64,000 bases of DNA. Source: Zygaena filipendulae (taxonomy: Eukaryota; Arthropoda; Insecta; Lepidoptera; Zygaenidae). The stretch lies in the NCBI GenBank assembly GCA_907165275.2, contig OU015679.1:62001-126000 (forward strand), given 5' to 3'. The notes beneath the pieces are model-generated. The model saw only the letters and a program-made list of their open reading frames with translations, was not told where the DNA came from and searched no databases. Positions 10,108-20,300 of the stretch are shown here, piece after piece (position 1 is the first letter of the stretch; each line of letters begins with the position of its first letter). The position numbers and the translations under genes were made by a program.

Positions 10108-12528
10108 ATGGCGGGCAGGGCTCCGTCACGCGACCCGCGTCTAACGCGGGAAGCGCCTCCCCCTCGCGACGGCGACCACCCGCCGTCGCGCTCCGCGGCG
10201 ACCCAGCCCGGGGGCAAGCGGCCGGCGACTCAGTCGACCGCACACACCCCCGAACTGGTGTCTGCTCAAACGGGTGCCACCGCGGCCTCGTCTCCTGCCC
10301 CGCGCGCCGCGGCGGCCAGGGGCACAGGGCACAGTTTGCCCCCGCCCATGACCGTCGCGTCGCGTCCGGCGCAGCCCGCCTTCCCGGGCGCCATCTCACC
10401 CGGAACGGCCCCCCCTTCGCCTGGGGACAGCGCGTCGCGACCGGCGAAACATAGCTCGCCGGCCCCGCGCCCCGCTGCCCCCAAGTCAAGGGCAGCTCCG
10501 CCCCCCCGCTCCGCGCCCTCATCCCCTACGAGGGCCGGACCGGAGTTCGGGCGACCGACCCCCTCGCCGGTGCGTGCCCGCACCTCGGAGGGGCTCAAGG
10601 AGCGTGGACCCCCGCGCGCCGCCGAGTCGGCGGCGCCTCGGGGGCTGGGGGCATCTAAGTATCCCCCCACCCCTGTAACAACCGCCGGCTCGGCGACGCT
10701 CGTGCACACCAGCCGCGCGTCCGCGGCCGAAATGCCGCCCCCACCGGTTCAGCTACCCCTTCACCGCCCGGACATGTCCCCGAATGCCCACCTGGAGGTT
10801 GATATGCTCATAACCTCCAGGTTGAAGCAGACGGGGCTTTTGTCCGGGGAGCTGTTGGAGGCGATGGCGCGCACGCTGCGGGACCGCAGACGCGCCCTAC
10901 ATGGCTCCTCGGAGAGCTTGGCCGGTAGGACCGCGGAGGAGGAATTTCACGTACAACTCGCACGTAAGGCTCCTCTGCACCTACCGGCACTGGAAACTCC
11001 CCCTGCGGGGGCGTCACGCAGGCTGCGCGTCCCCGACTCCTCCGATGACGAGGAGCCTGGCAAGCGAGCCTGCCACAATTTGTCGCCCCCAGAGGGCGCT
11101 CTGAGCCTCCCGTCTCCCAGGCCGCAACGCGAGCCGCGAGCACGTCCGCTCGCGGCCGCCAGGCCGGAGAGCCCTCCGTTGGACTCCCCCATGAGCCCTC
11201 CGAGGTCCGGAGCGAGCCCTGCAAGGGCCCCCATACGGCCCACTTTCGCCGATGCCGCGCGGGCTGAGTCCCCACCGGCGCCCGCTGCTGCGCCGATGGA
11301 CGCACAGCCCGCCGCTCCAGCCGCTCCAACCGCGCCTGCCGGCGGCGGCGCGGGGGCGGCGCGAAAGGGGGACAAGCGCAGGAGCGCCTACCCCCCCCTG
11401 GTCGTGGAAAACCTTCCCGACTGGGCGCGCCACTTCCGCGTCCTCAGGGAAAAACTGGGGCGGACTCCTAGCGCACGCCCATATGGCAAGGGCGTGCGCT
11501 TCATTCCGAAGGACGAATCGGAATACCGTCTGGTCCAGCGCTATTTAACGGCGCTGGAAAAGGAAGACCGGACGGTATCCTGGTTCGCGTACTCCCTTCC
11601 GGCGGATCAGAGTGTCAAGGTAGCAATAAGGGGGCTACCGATCGACACCGATCCGTCGGAAATTACCCAGGAGCTCGTAGCCATGGGCTACGAGCCGGAG
11701 TACGTCCGCCCCATTCGCGCCCGCGCCGGCAGGCCCGGCTGCATATATTACGCCCAACTGCGCCGCACCCCGAACCTTACCCCGGGCATATACAACGTCA
11801 CAGAGATGCTGTGTATGCCCGGGATCAAAATTGACGCCTGGCGGGGCAAGCGCGGACCCGCGCAATGCCACCGGTGTCAGCAGTTCCGGCATTCGTCGTT
11901 CGGCTGCCACCGGAGGCTCGCGTGCGTCCGCTGCGGCGAGGAGCACGCCGCTGCCAACTGCCCCCGCCCCAAAGAGGAGCCCCCCACCTGCGTCAACTGC
12001 GGGGGGGCACACCCGGCCAACAGGGCGTCGTGCCCTGTCTTCAAGAGAGAAGCCCGTAATAAAAAGGCAGGCACGGTCGCCCTGTCCACCGGCCGACCTG
12101 TTGCCCCGCAAGTGGCGCAGGTGGCAGCGGAAGCCGGCGCCACCACTCTGATGGCGCCTGCGAACACCCCGAAGCGGCGTGCTCCGGGTGCGGCGGCCCC
12201 TCCTTCCTCTTCCGGCGTGAAGAGGAAAAGAAAGAGGGGCAACAAAAAGAAGAAGGGGAGCAGGGAGGGGGCTGCTTCAGCGCCCCCGGCGGTGACCTCT
12301 GGTCCGGCCACCGCTCCTCCCCAACCTCCATCAGCAACGGCTCTCCCCGCTGCCCGCAGGCCCGGCGCTTCTAAGCCCCGGGCCCCGGGAGCGGGCAAGA
12401 GCAACAAGCTCGTCGCCATCGAGATGGTGATCGGCGTCCTCCAAGATGTGCTGGTGGCCATCAGGGACGACGCCGACCCCATCCAGGTCATCCTGAGCGG
12501 GATGTCCCGCATCCTGCAGCAGGTGTGA
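10108..12528 (+). CDS. Jockey ORF1 (gag-like nucleic-acid-binding protein)
   Basis: An 806-codon frame from ATG 10108 to TGA 12526. The N-terminal half is low-complexity Pro/Ala/Ser/Arg. A folded region near residues 490-580 (VKVAIRGLPIDTDPSEI, then MGYEPEYVRPI) fits the PRE_C2HC domain that precedes the knuckles in Jockey-type proteins. Three Cys/His knuckles follow from about residue 587: CHRCQQFRHSSFGC, CVRCGEEHAAANC and CVNCGGAHPANRASC. A Lys/Arg block (KRKRKRGNKKKKG) resembles a nuclear localisation signal. In this family ORF1 protein coats element RNA and brings it to the nucleus. It overlaps or nearly touches ORF2, which suggests translational reinitiation. Confidence 0.9.
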   Translation: MAGRAPSRDPRLTREAPPPRDGDHPPSRSAATQPGGKRPATQSTAHTPELVSAQTGATAASSPAPRAAAARGTGHSLPPPMTVASRPAQPAFPGAISPGTAPPSPGDSASRPAKHSSPAPRPAAPKSRAAPPPRSAPSSPTRAGPEFGRPTPSPVRARTSEGLKERGPPRAAESAAPRGLGASKYPPTPVTTAGSATLVHTSRASAAEMPPPPVQLPLHRPDMSPNAHLEVDMLITSRLKQTGLLSGELLEAMARTLRDRRRALHGSSESLAGRTAEEEFHVQLARKAPLHLPALETPPAGASRRLRVPDSSDDEEPGKRACHNLSPPEGALSLPSPRPQREPRARPLAAARPESPPLDSPMSPPRSGASPARAPIRPTFADAARAESPPAPAAAPMDAQPAAPAAPTAPAGGGAGAARKGDKRRSAYPPLVVENLPDWARHFRVLREKLGRTPSARPYGKGVRFIPKDESEYRLVQRYLTALEKEDRTVSWFAYSLPADQSVKVAIRGLPIDTDPSEITQELVAMGYEPEYVRPIRARAGRPGCIYYAQLRRTPNLTPGIYNVTEMLCMPGIKIDAWRGKRGPAQCHRCQQFRHSSFGCHRRLACVRCGEEHAAANCPRPKEEPPTCVNCGGAHPANRASCPVFKREARNKKAGTVALSTGRPVAPQVAQVAAEAGATTLMAPANTPKRRAPGAAAPPSSSGVKRKRKRGNKKKKGSREGAASAPPAVTSGPATAPPQPPSATALPAARRPGASKPRAPGAGKSNKLVAIEMVIGVLQDVLVAIRDDADPIQVILSGMSRILQQV

Positions 12529-12539
12529 CCTCGCTCAGG

Positions 12540-15209
12540 ATGATCTACTGGAACGCCAACGGTCTTCGGGGCAAAACATCCGTCCTGAAGACCGTCCTGC
12601 GCGACCAGCAGATCGACGTGGCGCTGATCTGCGAGACTCTTCTAGGGCCGACGACTAACGTAACAGTCGCCGGCTATCACGTTTACCGCCAGGACGAAAC
12701 CAGTCCTCAGGGTCATGCCTATAGAGGGCTGGCAGTGCTAGTCAAGCGAGGAGTCATTCACCAACGAGTTCCCGCCGTGCAGCTCTCGGCGTTCAGCGCC
12801 CTGGGCGTCGAGCTGTGCATCGCCGGCAACCCAACGCGGCTGTACGCTGCGTACAAACCGCCGCAGCTGAGATTCCAGCCGGGTGATATGCACACCCTGC
12901 TGGACTCCAACATCCCCACTGCCGTTGCCGGCGACTTCAACTGCAAGCACACGGCGTGGAACTCGACTCACGACTGCCCGAACGGCAGACGACTCCTCCG
13001 CGACGCCGAGGCCCGCGGCTACGAGGTCGAAGGGCCGGAAACTCCTACGCATTATCCGGCCCGGACGTCGTTTCAACCTGACGTCATCGACCTCATAGCC
13101 CACCGTGGGCTCCTCTGCCGGCCCTCTATAGAGGCCCTGCCCGAGGACATGGGCTCTGACCATGTCCCGGTCCTGGTCGTCCTGGCGAACATGCCACAAA
13201 GAGTCTCGCCACCAGCGCCGCGCCGATCGATAGACTGGAAAAGTTTCTCCAGCTCGATGGCGACGAGCACCCCCTCGAGGCCCCTCGTCTCTCCGGGGGA
13301 CGTTGAGCTCCTGGCTTCGGACATCACCGCCTGTGTCCAAGGCGCCCTCAACACCTCCTCGCGCACCATGCCGACGGGGGGCAGGTTGCCCCCGCTTCCC
13401 GCCGACATCAGGAACATGATTGGCGAGAAGAGGCGCCTGCGCAGGCGGTGGCAGCAATGTCGCTGCCCCCGGATGAAGACGGAGCTCAACGCCCTCACGG
13501 ACAAGATCAAGGATGCCCTGAGGGAGCAAGAAGCCGACGCATGGGAGAGGCGCATTGAGGCGGCAAGCGAGGACTGGACCAGTGTCCATCGCCTCTGCCG
13601 CCAACTCTCTGGCGCCCGGCCCCCGATCAGACCGCTCACAGCGGACGACGGTACGCTGAGGTACCGCGCGGAAGACCGCGCGAGGATCCTCGCCGACCAT
13701 CTCGAACGCCAGTTCCGCCCAAACCCCACTGACGATGTGGAGCACGTCGCAGCAGTGGTTGCCCAGCTTCGGGAGTACTTCGCGGCGCCGATAGCGCCGG
13801 AGGAGGACCCAATCGTGTTCTCCCCCGGTGAGGTGCAGCGGATGACCCGAAAGCTGAAGCCGCGTAAGGCCCCGGGCGCAGACGGTATCACTAATGCAGC
13901 GCTGCGTCACCTGCCGTTTCGCTCCATAGCGGCGGTGACGCGCCTGTATAACGGTATCCTGCGCACGGGGCACTATCCCACCGTGTGGAAAACCGGCAAG
14001 GTCATCATGCTGCCCAAACCGGGGAAGAATGTCACTCTCCCCGGCAGCTATCGGCCCATCACGTTGCTGCCTACGCTCTCGAAGCTGTTCGAGTTGCTAC
14101 TGCTGCGACGCATGTCTCCGCACATCACTCCTAGAAAGGAGCAGTTTGGGTTCCGGGCGGGACACTCCACCACCCTCCAGCTGTCGAGGGTGATCCAGCA
14201 CATGACGGTGGCCCTCAACAAGAGGACAACCACCGTCGCTGTTCTCCTCGACATGGAGAAGGCGTTCGATAGGGTCTGGCATGAGGGTCTTCTGCTGAAG
14301 CTATCGTCGTCCGCGCTTCCCCGGCGTATAGTCCGGGTGGTGGCGTCCTTTCTATCCGACCGTCGCTTCTGTGTGGCGGTCGAGGACGTCACCTCGACTG
14401 AGCGTCCGATCGGGGCCGGCGTGCCGCAGGGCAGCTGCCTCTCCCCGGCCTGTTACTCCCGATACACCGACGACATCCCAGTGGGGGATGGGGTCGAGTT
14501 GGCTCTGTACGCCGATGACGCGGCGTACTACACCTCATCAATGAGCTCTGCGTTCGCCGCGAAACGGCTGCAGCGCACGCTCGACCTCCTCCCGGACTGG
14601 CTCTCCAAGTGGAGACTGTCGGTCAATGTCGGGAAGACACAGGCCATATGCGTCGGCAATCTTAAACGCCCACCGCCACCTCTCCGCCTCTACGGGCAGG
14701 ACATTGCGTGGTCCCCTCAGGTAAAGTACCTGGGGGTCACGCTGGATCGTCGGCTCACGTTGAGGCCTCACGTGAGAAACGTCATCGCGAGCGCCCGCGC
14801 CGCGCGGTATCAGCTGCGCGGCGTGCTCGACTCTCGGCTCCCTCTGAGGGTAAAAGTCGGGGTCTACAAGACCTACATTAGGCCCCGACTCACCTACGCC
14901 GCTCCGGCATGGTACGCACTGCCATGTGCGTCCCTGCTCGAGAGCCTGCAATCGCAGCAAGCCTTGGCACTGCGTGCCGCTGCCGGAGCTCCTCGCTACG
15001 TGAGGAACTCCACTATCCAGAGGGACCTGAGGGTCGAGCCGCTGGATGAGTTCGTCCAGCGGCTCACCTCTCGGATGTTCGAGCGGGCGGATGCGTCGGA
15101 CCACGAGCACATCCGTGGTCTGGCCCCCCTCCACGCCCGTCCACCCGAGGGGAGGCGATATCCGCGCGAGCTTATCGCTCGCGATGACGAGCCAACGCAG
15201 CCCACCTAG
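12540..15209 (+). CDS. Jockey ORF2 (APE endonuclease and reverse transcriptase)
   Basis: About 890 codons. I place the start at ATG 12540, 11 bp after the ORF1 stop; the frame is open from 12525. The endonuclease (residues about 1-220) has WNANGLR, a Glu in LICETLL, GDFNCKHTAWNS and the SDHVPVL catalytic end. RT follows with KAPGADGI, SYRPITLLPTLSKLFE, FGFRAGHST, LLDMEKAFDRVWH, GVPQGSCLSP and catalytic YADD near residue 656. The C-terminal part has YLGVTLDRRLT and the thumb-like region. The enzyme nicks target DNA and primes reverse transcription on the nick. All recognisable catalytic positions are present and no stop was found. Confidence 0.92.
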   Translation: MIYWNANGLRGKTSVLKTVLRDQQIDVALICETLLGPTTNVTVAGYHVYRQDETSPQGHAYRGLAVLVKRGVIHQRVPAVQLSAFSALGVELCIAGNPTRLYAAYKPPQLRFQPGDMHTLLDSNIPTAVAGDFNCKHTAWNSTHDCPNGRRLLRDAEARGYEVEGPETPTHYPARTSFQPDVIDLIAHRGLLCRPSIEALPEDMGSDHVPVLVVLANMPQRVSPPAPRRSIDWKSFSSSMATSTPSRPLVSPGDVELLASDITACVQGALNTSSRTMPTGGRLPPLPADIRNMIGEKRRLRRRWQQCRCPRMKTELNALTDKIKDALREQEADAWERRIEAASEDWTSVHRLCRQLSGARPPIRPLTADDGTLRYRAEDRARILADHLERQFRPNPTDDVEHVAAVVAQLREYFAAPIAPEEDPIVFSPGEVQRMTRKLKPRKAPGADGITNAALRHLPFRSIAAVTRLYNGILRTGHYPTVWKTGKVIMLPKPGKNVTLPGSYRPITLLPTLSKLFELLLLRRMSPHITPRKEQFGFRAGHSTTLQLSRVIQHMTVALNKRTTTVAVLLDMEKAFDRVWHEGLLLKLSSSALPRRIVRVVASFLSDRRFCVAVEDVTSTERPIGAGVPQGSCLSPACYSRYTDDIPVGDGVELALYADDAAYYTSSMSSAFAAKRLQRTLDLLPDWLSKWRLSVNVGKTQAICVGNLKRPPPPLRLYGQDIAWSPQVKYLGVTLDRRLTLRPHVRNVIASARAARYQLRGVLDSRLPLRVKVGVYKTYIRPRLTYAAPAWYALPCASLLESLQSQQALALRAAAGAPRYVRNSTIQRDLRVEPLDEFVQRLTSRMFERADASDHEHIRGLAPLHARPPEGRRYPRELIARDDEPTQPT

Positions 15210-15219
15210 CTTGGCTGAC

Positions 15220-15257
15220 GGAGCCTGGACGCCGCCCTGACGGGCGGCGTCGGCTCC
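15220..15257 (+). other. 3' UTR hairpin 1 of the Jockey element
   Basis: Eleven bases after the ORF2 stop. The stem GACGCCGCCC pairs perfectly with GGGCGGCGTC around a TGAC loop, and an outer GGAGCC/GGCTCC stem is added after a 2-base bulge. In total 16 base pairs. It may be an RNA structure read by the element's RT. Confidence 0.75.
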
Positions 15258-15365
15258 GTCCCGACGATCCACGCGGTCTTTGAACCGCCCCCCAGTTCCT
15301 GTCCGTAGTGGCGGACAGCGTGGGATCGCCCACTGCAGGGGGCTCTGCCCCGACGCAGACACCTC

Positions 15366-15392
15366 TGCTGCCTCCCCTTCGGGGAGGCAGCA
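15366..15392 (+). other. 3' UTR hairpin 2 of the Jockey element
   Basis: A perfect 12-bp stem (TGCTGCCTCCCC with GGGGAGGCAGCA) and a TTC loop, ending 14 bp before the element's 3' end. It stands where other Jockey elements have a poly-A tail. Confidence 0.75.
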
Positions 15393-16070
15393 AGAGAAGG
15401 CCTGGAGCTCGCCTCTGCACAACGCAATCAGGACACAATGCGTAGTGACGAAACTTTCAGGTCGCGTGTACGAATCCTTGCACAAACCGATAAATCGTTC
15501 TGCGCGCAGACCGCTCGACCACGACGTACTTTGCATGTATATTATTTATTAAAAAATTTGTATGAGAAAATAAATTTTATGTTTGATAAATGTGCAATAA
15601 TATTATATTTATTGTCCCTTAGACGTTCCCTCCCCAGCGCATTCGTTTATTATTACACTATTATCAATTTACTTTCCCAACAAACTTTTGTCGTCAGGAC
15701 ATTTTTTTACCTCCGTATTCCCCGTAGATATACGGCTCGTGGATACTGGCGGTGCGTTCACAGAGACGCCTGAGGCGGGGATTCGCGTTTTGCAACTTGA
15801 TCCTATACTCTTGAAACTTAACATACATTTAGAATTCCCTAATATAAGCACTTTCCTTCATATAATATTTTGTCCTAACTTCTTTAGTTTAGGAGTTATT
15901 ATTGATAAACGTACTAAAATTTGTTTTTGATGTTATTTGAACCGCAATGTCCTCTAATATGTTTTAAATGTAATTTTATAGGTGTATTTTATTATCTTCT
16001 ATACTTTAATAATTATTTAAGATTTTAATTATAACCAAAAAAATTTTGTAGGACCTTATGGGTCATCACA

Positions 16071-16320
16071 CCAGCTATGAACAAAGAAGTAGCAACATGG
16101 GCCAAAGCATGTATCGACTGTCAGCGCAGCAAGGTACATCGTCACGTCGCCACTCCTCTGGCAGAGTTTCCACCTTCTCAACGTTTCGAACACATAGACG
16201 TCGTGGGACCGCTACGATTATCGCACGATTTCAAGTTTTGCGTCACCATAATAGACAGACGCATCAGATGGCCGGAAGCTGTTCCAGTTCAAGACATCAC
16301 CGCAGAAAGCGTCGCAAAAG
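16071..16320 (+). pseudogene. Element D integrase, N-terminal piece
   Basis: The frame begins mid-protein (MNKEVATWAKACIDCQ at 16077) because G1's LTR interrupts it at 16070/16071. It covers the second half of the HHCC finger and the first catalytic D (HIDVVGP), and ends in ITAESVAK at 16320. One codon pair is missing relative to C (FEHID instead of FEHIHID). It continues at 23314. Confidence 0.88.
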
Positions 16321-16384
16321 TCGTTTTTTGTATTTTTTGTATTCCTATTTAAGGTATTTTGATGTTGATGCCAAATAAAGTATA
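16321..16384 (+). mobile_element. 79-bp non-LTR stub, first part (rest at 23299-23313)
   Basis: Between two copies of CAAAAG (16315-16320 and 23314-23319) in D's integrase lies foreign DNA ending in an AATAAA-like signal and a short TCTATG repeat. Removing it restores the integrase frame. It looks like the extreme 3' end of a 5'-truncated non-LTR insertion. Bel-1 later inserted inside it at GTATA. Confidence 0.65.
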
Positions 16385-16865
16385 TGCTTGCGCCAGTAAT
16401 TCGCAGATTATTTAATTCTTTATTTGCTTTGTGTCTCGCAATTTCTCCCCTTTTCCCCAATGAAAACGTTTATGCACATTTACGTCAGCGCATGGCAACC
16501 CGATGAATAAATGAAGTGAGGGTTGTAAGAAAAAATGAATATTAATATTCTCACCGCAACTGCTACCTACGCATGTGAGAAAAATACGACTGTTATAAAA
16601 TCACAAGTATTTATTCTGATGATCACGTCCACCGCGAGTGTCTCGCCATTATTGAACTCTGGAAGCCTGGAAATCACTGCAACTAAAACCTGGCGGGCCC
16701 GCCATCATCACGACGATCGAGAATCGCGCTGGTGCAGAAGTCCACGCAAGGTTGGTGTGCATGTCCTACTTCCTTTGATTCCCGTCAATTTTGCGAGACA
16801 CGTAATTTATCACTTTAACTGAGATCTATCGAAGGGTCCTTTATTAATAGTTTCTGGCGTGATCA
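16385..16865 (+). repeat. 5' LTR of Bel-1
   Basis: 481 bp from TGCTTGCGCCAG to GGCGTGATCA. It matches the 3' LTR except for one substitution (ccccAatg versus ccccGatg) and a missing 7-bp tttgaaa near the end. It includes a copy-identical 95-codon frame that is not a known gene. Confidence 0.92.
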
Positions 16866-17310
16866 TAAGTGGTCCTTTGAACCGTAATCTCCAGCCGCCC
16901 TTTTTAGGTCGCTGCATAAGCCCTATTAAGTGATAATTATCACCTGTAATCACTAGCTATCAGGTATAATTTTATAAAATTTGTAGTTGTTGTTACTCCG
17001 CCCGTGACCTTGTGTTACGTAGATTTACCTATATTTTAAAACCCGCCCGTAACTATTATGTTACGTGTTTATCAGCATTATTAAGTTACTTTTTCTTCTT
17101 TGTATTTTGTAAAGATCGATTTTAAAATTATTTATAGTATAAAAAAGAAAAATAATAATTTGCTTAGCCTAGATTGATACCTACCTTACTAGTATTTTTA
17201 TTCACCATATTTGTTCCAACCGCCTCGTACCACGAAAAAGCCAACGAAAGTAGCATCGTCATCGTTTTGTTTATTATCGATTTATATCTACCTACATATA
17301 AATATACAAA
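16866..17310 (+). other. Bel-1 leader with primer-binding site
   Basis: The site TGGTCCTTTGAACCG (16870-16884) lies four bases after the LTR and resembles the complement of a tRNA-Tyr 3' end with mismatches. The rest, to the gag ATG at 17311, is AT-rich and shows no coding. Confidence 0.7.
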
Positions 17311-20300
17311 ATGCCTAAAAAACCAGATAGCCCTGAAATCCAAGATTCTTCTTTGTTAATATTGGAAGCTAAACGCGAAGCTATTTTCGAATCAATGCAA
17401 AATATTTTTGGTTTATCTGGTAATATTAGTTCTAGCGCAGAGGCGAAGGAAAGTTTTCTTGGTGAGTGTTCTAACGTTGATACTCAGCGCGATGAATTTA
17501 AGAGGATTTTAGACGAATATAATTCTCGCCTACTGACGTTGTATCCAACCGCGAAACCTGAGTTAAGAGTTTGGTTGCGTTCGAATCTTTGTACAGCCGC
17601 ATTAAGCGACATCGTCAACACGACGATGTAAAGCAGAGTTTGCATAATATCGTAGATGTGGCTACGCTTAGTAAGGGCAGGCCTACACTACCGCCCATCG
17701 AACTGATGGCTTTCTCGGGTGATATTCGATCATGGCCGTTCTTTTATGCCAGTTTTAAAACCACGGTCCATGATAATCCGTCGCTCACCGACGCTGAAAG
17801 GCTGTACTATCTGCTAGGCAAGTTGTCAGATAGGGCTCAGTCCGCGTGCGCTGGCATAACTCCTTGCGCCGAAAACTATCAACTGATAATGCAGGCACTC
17901 ATCGACAAATATGAAGACAAGCGCTCGCTTGCCTCCGCGTACATAAATCAGATGTTCGAATTTAAAGCCCTCAATACACCGACCGCCAACAACCTCGAAT
18001 TATTTATCGACAAGTTTATAAGTGCGGTGCGTGCTTTAAATAATTTAAAATTGGATAATCTCGTCGATATGATCATACTGCACATAGCACTTAAGAAACT
18101 GGACCCGGATACGGTTCGCGCCTTTGAGTTAAACACCGTCTCCAAAATACCTAAATTTGAAGAGCTCATCGAATTTATTAAGAATCGAACTAAGGTTTTT
18201 GAGCGGATGGACGCTGGTAGTTCTAGTAACTATTCTCATAGCAGAAGTAGTACACATCGCCATTCTAATAATAATAAAAGTAACTCAAACACCCCGCCGC
18301 CGAAGTACCAGTCCTATCTGAGTACAACGGCTGACCCTTCATTTAAATGTCTCTGCGCGAATATTACACATCAACATTTATTTAAATATGCAAATTTCAA
18401 TAAATTGACTCCGGAAGAGCGCTATAAATGTGTTAGAGAGAGAAATGCCTGCTTTAATTGCCTAAGTATAAAACACAGAGTCTCCGCTTGCAGTTCCAAC
18501 GTAAATTGCCGCCTCTGTAGATTAAAACATCACACATTGCTACACTTCAAACGCGACGTTGATGTGATGCCGCCCCGCTCGACGCCTCCGCCGCTTACCC
18601 CCGCCGCGACCGAGCGTGAAGATGCAGCACGAGTGGTGGCGCCCGCGCCATCGGCCTCCGCGTCGAGTTCTCGCTCCGATGTCGCATTGTGCTCGACGAG
18701 TATGACGTCACTCGCTACTCAACTACGCGAGCGTTGTACTGTACTGCTCGCCACCGCGCAAGTGACCGCATACAGCGACACAGGGGAGCGGCATACCATT
18801 CGCGTCTTATTAGATTCTGCGTCGCAGAGTCACTTTATTACAAAGGAATGTTGCGAACTTTTAGGTATCCAGGTGAACGATATCGAGTGTGTCACCGTTA
18901 AAGGGTTCGGCGGAACTGAAAAAACAATTAAATCGGGTTCAATAAATTTCGAATTTTTCTCGCGCTTTGACAGTAAAATTAAATTTAATATTTCGCCTTT
19001 AGTCGTGGATCGTATTACCGATTCTCTGCCCACCGCTATGGTAGACAAGTCAGCGATGTCACATCTTTCTGACTTACCGCTTGCCGATGAGAGTTTTGGA
19101 ATACCTAACAAGGTAGACGCGCTGATAGGCGCCCCTCTCTTCGCACACCTATTACTCCCCGACGTGGTGCGTAAATCTCGCGATCCGTCGGCGCCCTCAG
19201 CCCTGCGCACAGTGTTGGGGTATGTAATTATGGGGTCCGTACCCACACCTAGTGTCCGTCAGTCTTTGATGTGCTGCTTAGTACAGGAGCCTATTGATAA
19301 TTTAATCAAGAGATTTTGGGAGCTCGAAGAGCCGCCTACTCCTTCGTCTGTTCAACATCCTGCGGACGCTGAATGTGAAGAATTTTATAAATCGACCACA
19401 ACTCGCGATCCAGTTAGCGGTCGATATATAGTACGACTACCCTTTAGTGGCGATGTCTTCTCACTAGGGGATTCATATAAGAGCGCGCATAGACGCTTCG
19501 TGTGTCTCGAAAGAAAACTAGAAAGCTCGCTTAAATTGAGGAAAGCTTATGATGACGTCATAAAGGATTATATGGCGAAAGATTATATTTCGCCTGCGCC
19601 TCCGCGTGACCCCCATGACACCACTCCTATATACGTCATCCCGCATCATGGGGTCATCCGCGAGGACAAGACGTCCACACGTCTACGGATCGTTCTAGAC
19701 GCTAGTAGCAAGACTAGCTCAGGACGGTCGCTGAATGATATTCTTCATTCAGGACCAAATCTACAAGGAGATCTGTTTCGGATTATTTTAAATTTCCGTC
19801 TTCACGCCGTTGCCATGACTGCGGATTGCCGCCAACAGTTCTTGAAGATTATTCTGCATGAATACGATCGGCGTTACCAATGTTTTTTGTACCGCTTTGA
19901 TCCACAAGACCCACTTGTTTTGTATCGATTCAATCGCGTATGCTTTGGTTTGTCATCGAGCCCCTACCACGCGCTACGCACCGTGCGGCAGCTCATCGAA
20001 GACGATGGCCACAAGTACCCGCTTGCGAGTGGTATCGCCTCCGATTCTTTATACATGGATGATATCGTATTTTCATTAACAACGGAAGGGGAGGGGGTTG
20101 CCGCTGCCAAACAGCTGATTGATCTGTTTAAGGGAGCACAGTGGGATCTAGTGAAGTGGAATAGCAATAGTAAGGCGGTATTAGCCGCTCTACCCGCCTC
20201 GCATAAACTTCCCACAGAGGTGGAGTTCGACAAGTCTGTGCGACAGAAGATACTGGGTTTACACTGGTCCACTGACGCGGACGCATTTTACTTTAAAATT

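Larger units (their letters stand above)
9602..15406 (+). mobile_element. Jockey-clade non-LTR retrotransposon, full-length
   Basis: A 5.8-kb LINE with a 506-bp 5' UTR, two open ORFs and a 197-bp 3' UTR. It is flanked by the 12-bp duplication GCTCGCCTCTGC (9590-9601 and 15407-15418) inside the G1 LTR. Base composition is strikingly GC-rich against the AT-rich surroundings. There is no poly-A tail; the 3' UTR has two strong hairpins instead. The C2HC-type ORF1 and the ORF2 start WNANGLR are typical of Jockey. Full length, a clean TSD and two open frames suggest a recent copy. Confidence 0.92.
1628..16070 (-). repeat. G-family 5' LTR (copy G1), split by two later insertions
   Basis: On the minus strand the LTR starts TGTGATGACCCATAAGG at 16070 and ends GTAAGTTACA at 1628 (TG...CA). 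It is in three pieces: 15419-16070, 9563-9601 and 1628-3633, about 2.70 kb in total. This matches the two LTRs of element B in order and content. It is split by element C (TSD CATG) and by a Jockey element (12-bp TSD). To its right lies integrase of element D, so G1 inserted into D. Only this LTR and the leader of G1 are in the window. Several open frames of 60-144 codons inside it recur in the other copies, but none resembles a known protein. Confidence 0.88.

Noticed and set aside
12738..13973. 411-codon frame on the minus strand
   Set aside because: It is a shadow of the GC-rich Jockey ORF2; no motif is present, while the plus strand has endonuclease and RT motifs.
9602..15406. Assignment of the LINE to the R1 clade
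   Set aside because: ORF2 begins WNANGLR and ORF1 has PRE_C2HC plus three knuckles, which fits Jockey better. The site is an LTR, not rDNA or telomere repeat.
15688..15930. 80-codon frame MSSGHFF... recurring at 31260 and 58068
   Set aside because: It contains DTGGAFTE, which faintly recalls an aspartic protease, but it lacks the second motif and lies in the LTR in reverse orientation. I regard it as chance.
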